17,596 nucleotides of DNA from positions 1 to 17,596 of the forward strand of contig NW_014013049.1 of NCBI RefSeq assembly GCF_000611645.1, given 5' to 3'. A model generated the notes under the pieces. The model worked only from the letters and a program-made list of their open reading frames with translations. It was not told the origin of the DNA and did not search any database. This document shows positions 17,543 through 17,596 of the stretch, piece after piece. Numbering within the stretch: the stretch's first letter is position 1; each line of letters begins with the position of its first letter. The DNA is from Monoraphidium neglectum (taxonomy: Eukaryota; Chlorophyta; Chlorophyceae; Sphaeropleales; Selenastraceae). Made by a program: the position numbers and the translations under genes.

Positions 17543-17596
17543 GCACACACGCACATGCGGACACGCGCGCGCACGCGCACATGCACACACACGCAC
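17483..17596 (+). repeat. (CA)n tract in gene B intron 14, continuing past the window
   Basis: CA units with CGCG interruptions fill the last 114 bases of the window. The tract is the positional counterpart of 8522-8648 in gene A, which ends 22 bases before exon 15. Confidence 0.9.

Overview
The window looks like nuclear DNA of a green alga, most likely Chlorophyceae/Chlamydomonadales. The reasons are a GC-rich, CpG-rich sequence, genes broken into many short exons by GT-AG introns, introns loaded with CA/TG microsatellites, TGTAA motifs downstream of genes, and a gene family with algal-style domain shuffling. The species cannot be fixed from sequence alone. There is no sign of bacterial operons, IS elements, CRISPR arrays or RNA genes.

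Layout. (1) Positions 1-194 hold the apparent 3' end of a very GC-rich upstream gene (+ strand). (2) Positions 195-2753 have no gene I can support. They contain low-complexity tracts (TG/G, GA) and a possible poly(A) signal, then the 5' flank of the next gene. (3) Gene A (2754-10415, +) can be read completely as 18 exons. All phases agree and the sum is 2121 nt, giving a 706-residue protein. In order it has an N-terminal hydrophobic signal or anchor, a propeptide-like region, a papain-family (C1A) cysteine peptidase with Gln146, Cys152, His306 and Asn324 in place, a LysM-like module, a long Pro/Gln linker with a pure CAG run, and a C-terminal PLAT/LH2 domain. (4) Positions 10416-12196 are intergenic. 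(5) Gene B (12197 to beyond the window end, +) is a head-to-tail paralogue of gene A. Its first 14 exons lie in the window and match those of gene A in order, phase and nearly always in exact length. The window ends inside its intron 14, so its LysM and PLAT parts, if present, lie outside.

How it fits together. The protein would enter the secretory pathway, carry a peptidase, and bear a carbohydrate-binding-type LysM module plus a lipid- or protein-binding-type PLAT domain joined by an extended Pro/Gln linker. An enzyme tethered to the cell wall, extracellular matrix or a membrane is a reasonable inference but is not shown. The most striking structural detail is an 11-nt microexon in both copies. 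It encodes the residues just before the catalytic cysteine, and the cysteine itself is the first codon of the next exon. Both copies carry non-canonical residues around the active-site Cys (His-Thr before it, Val after it).
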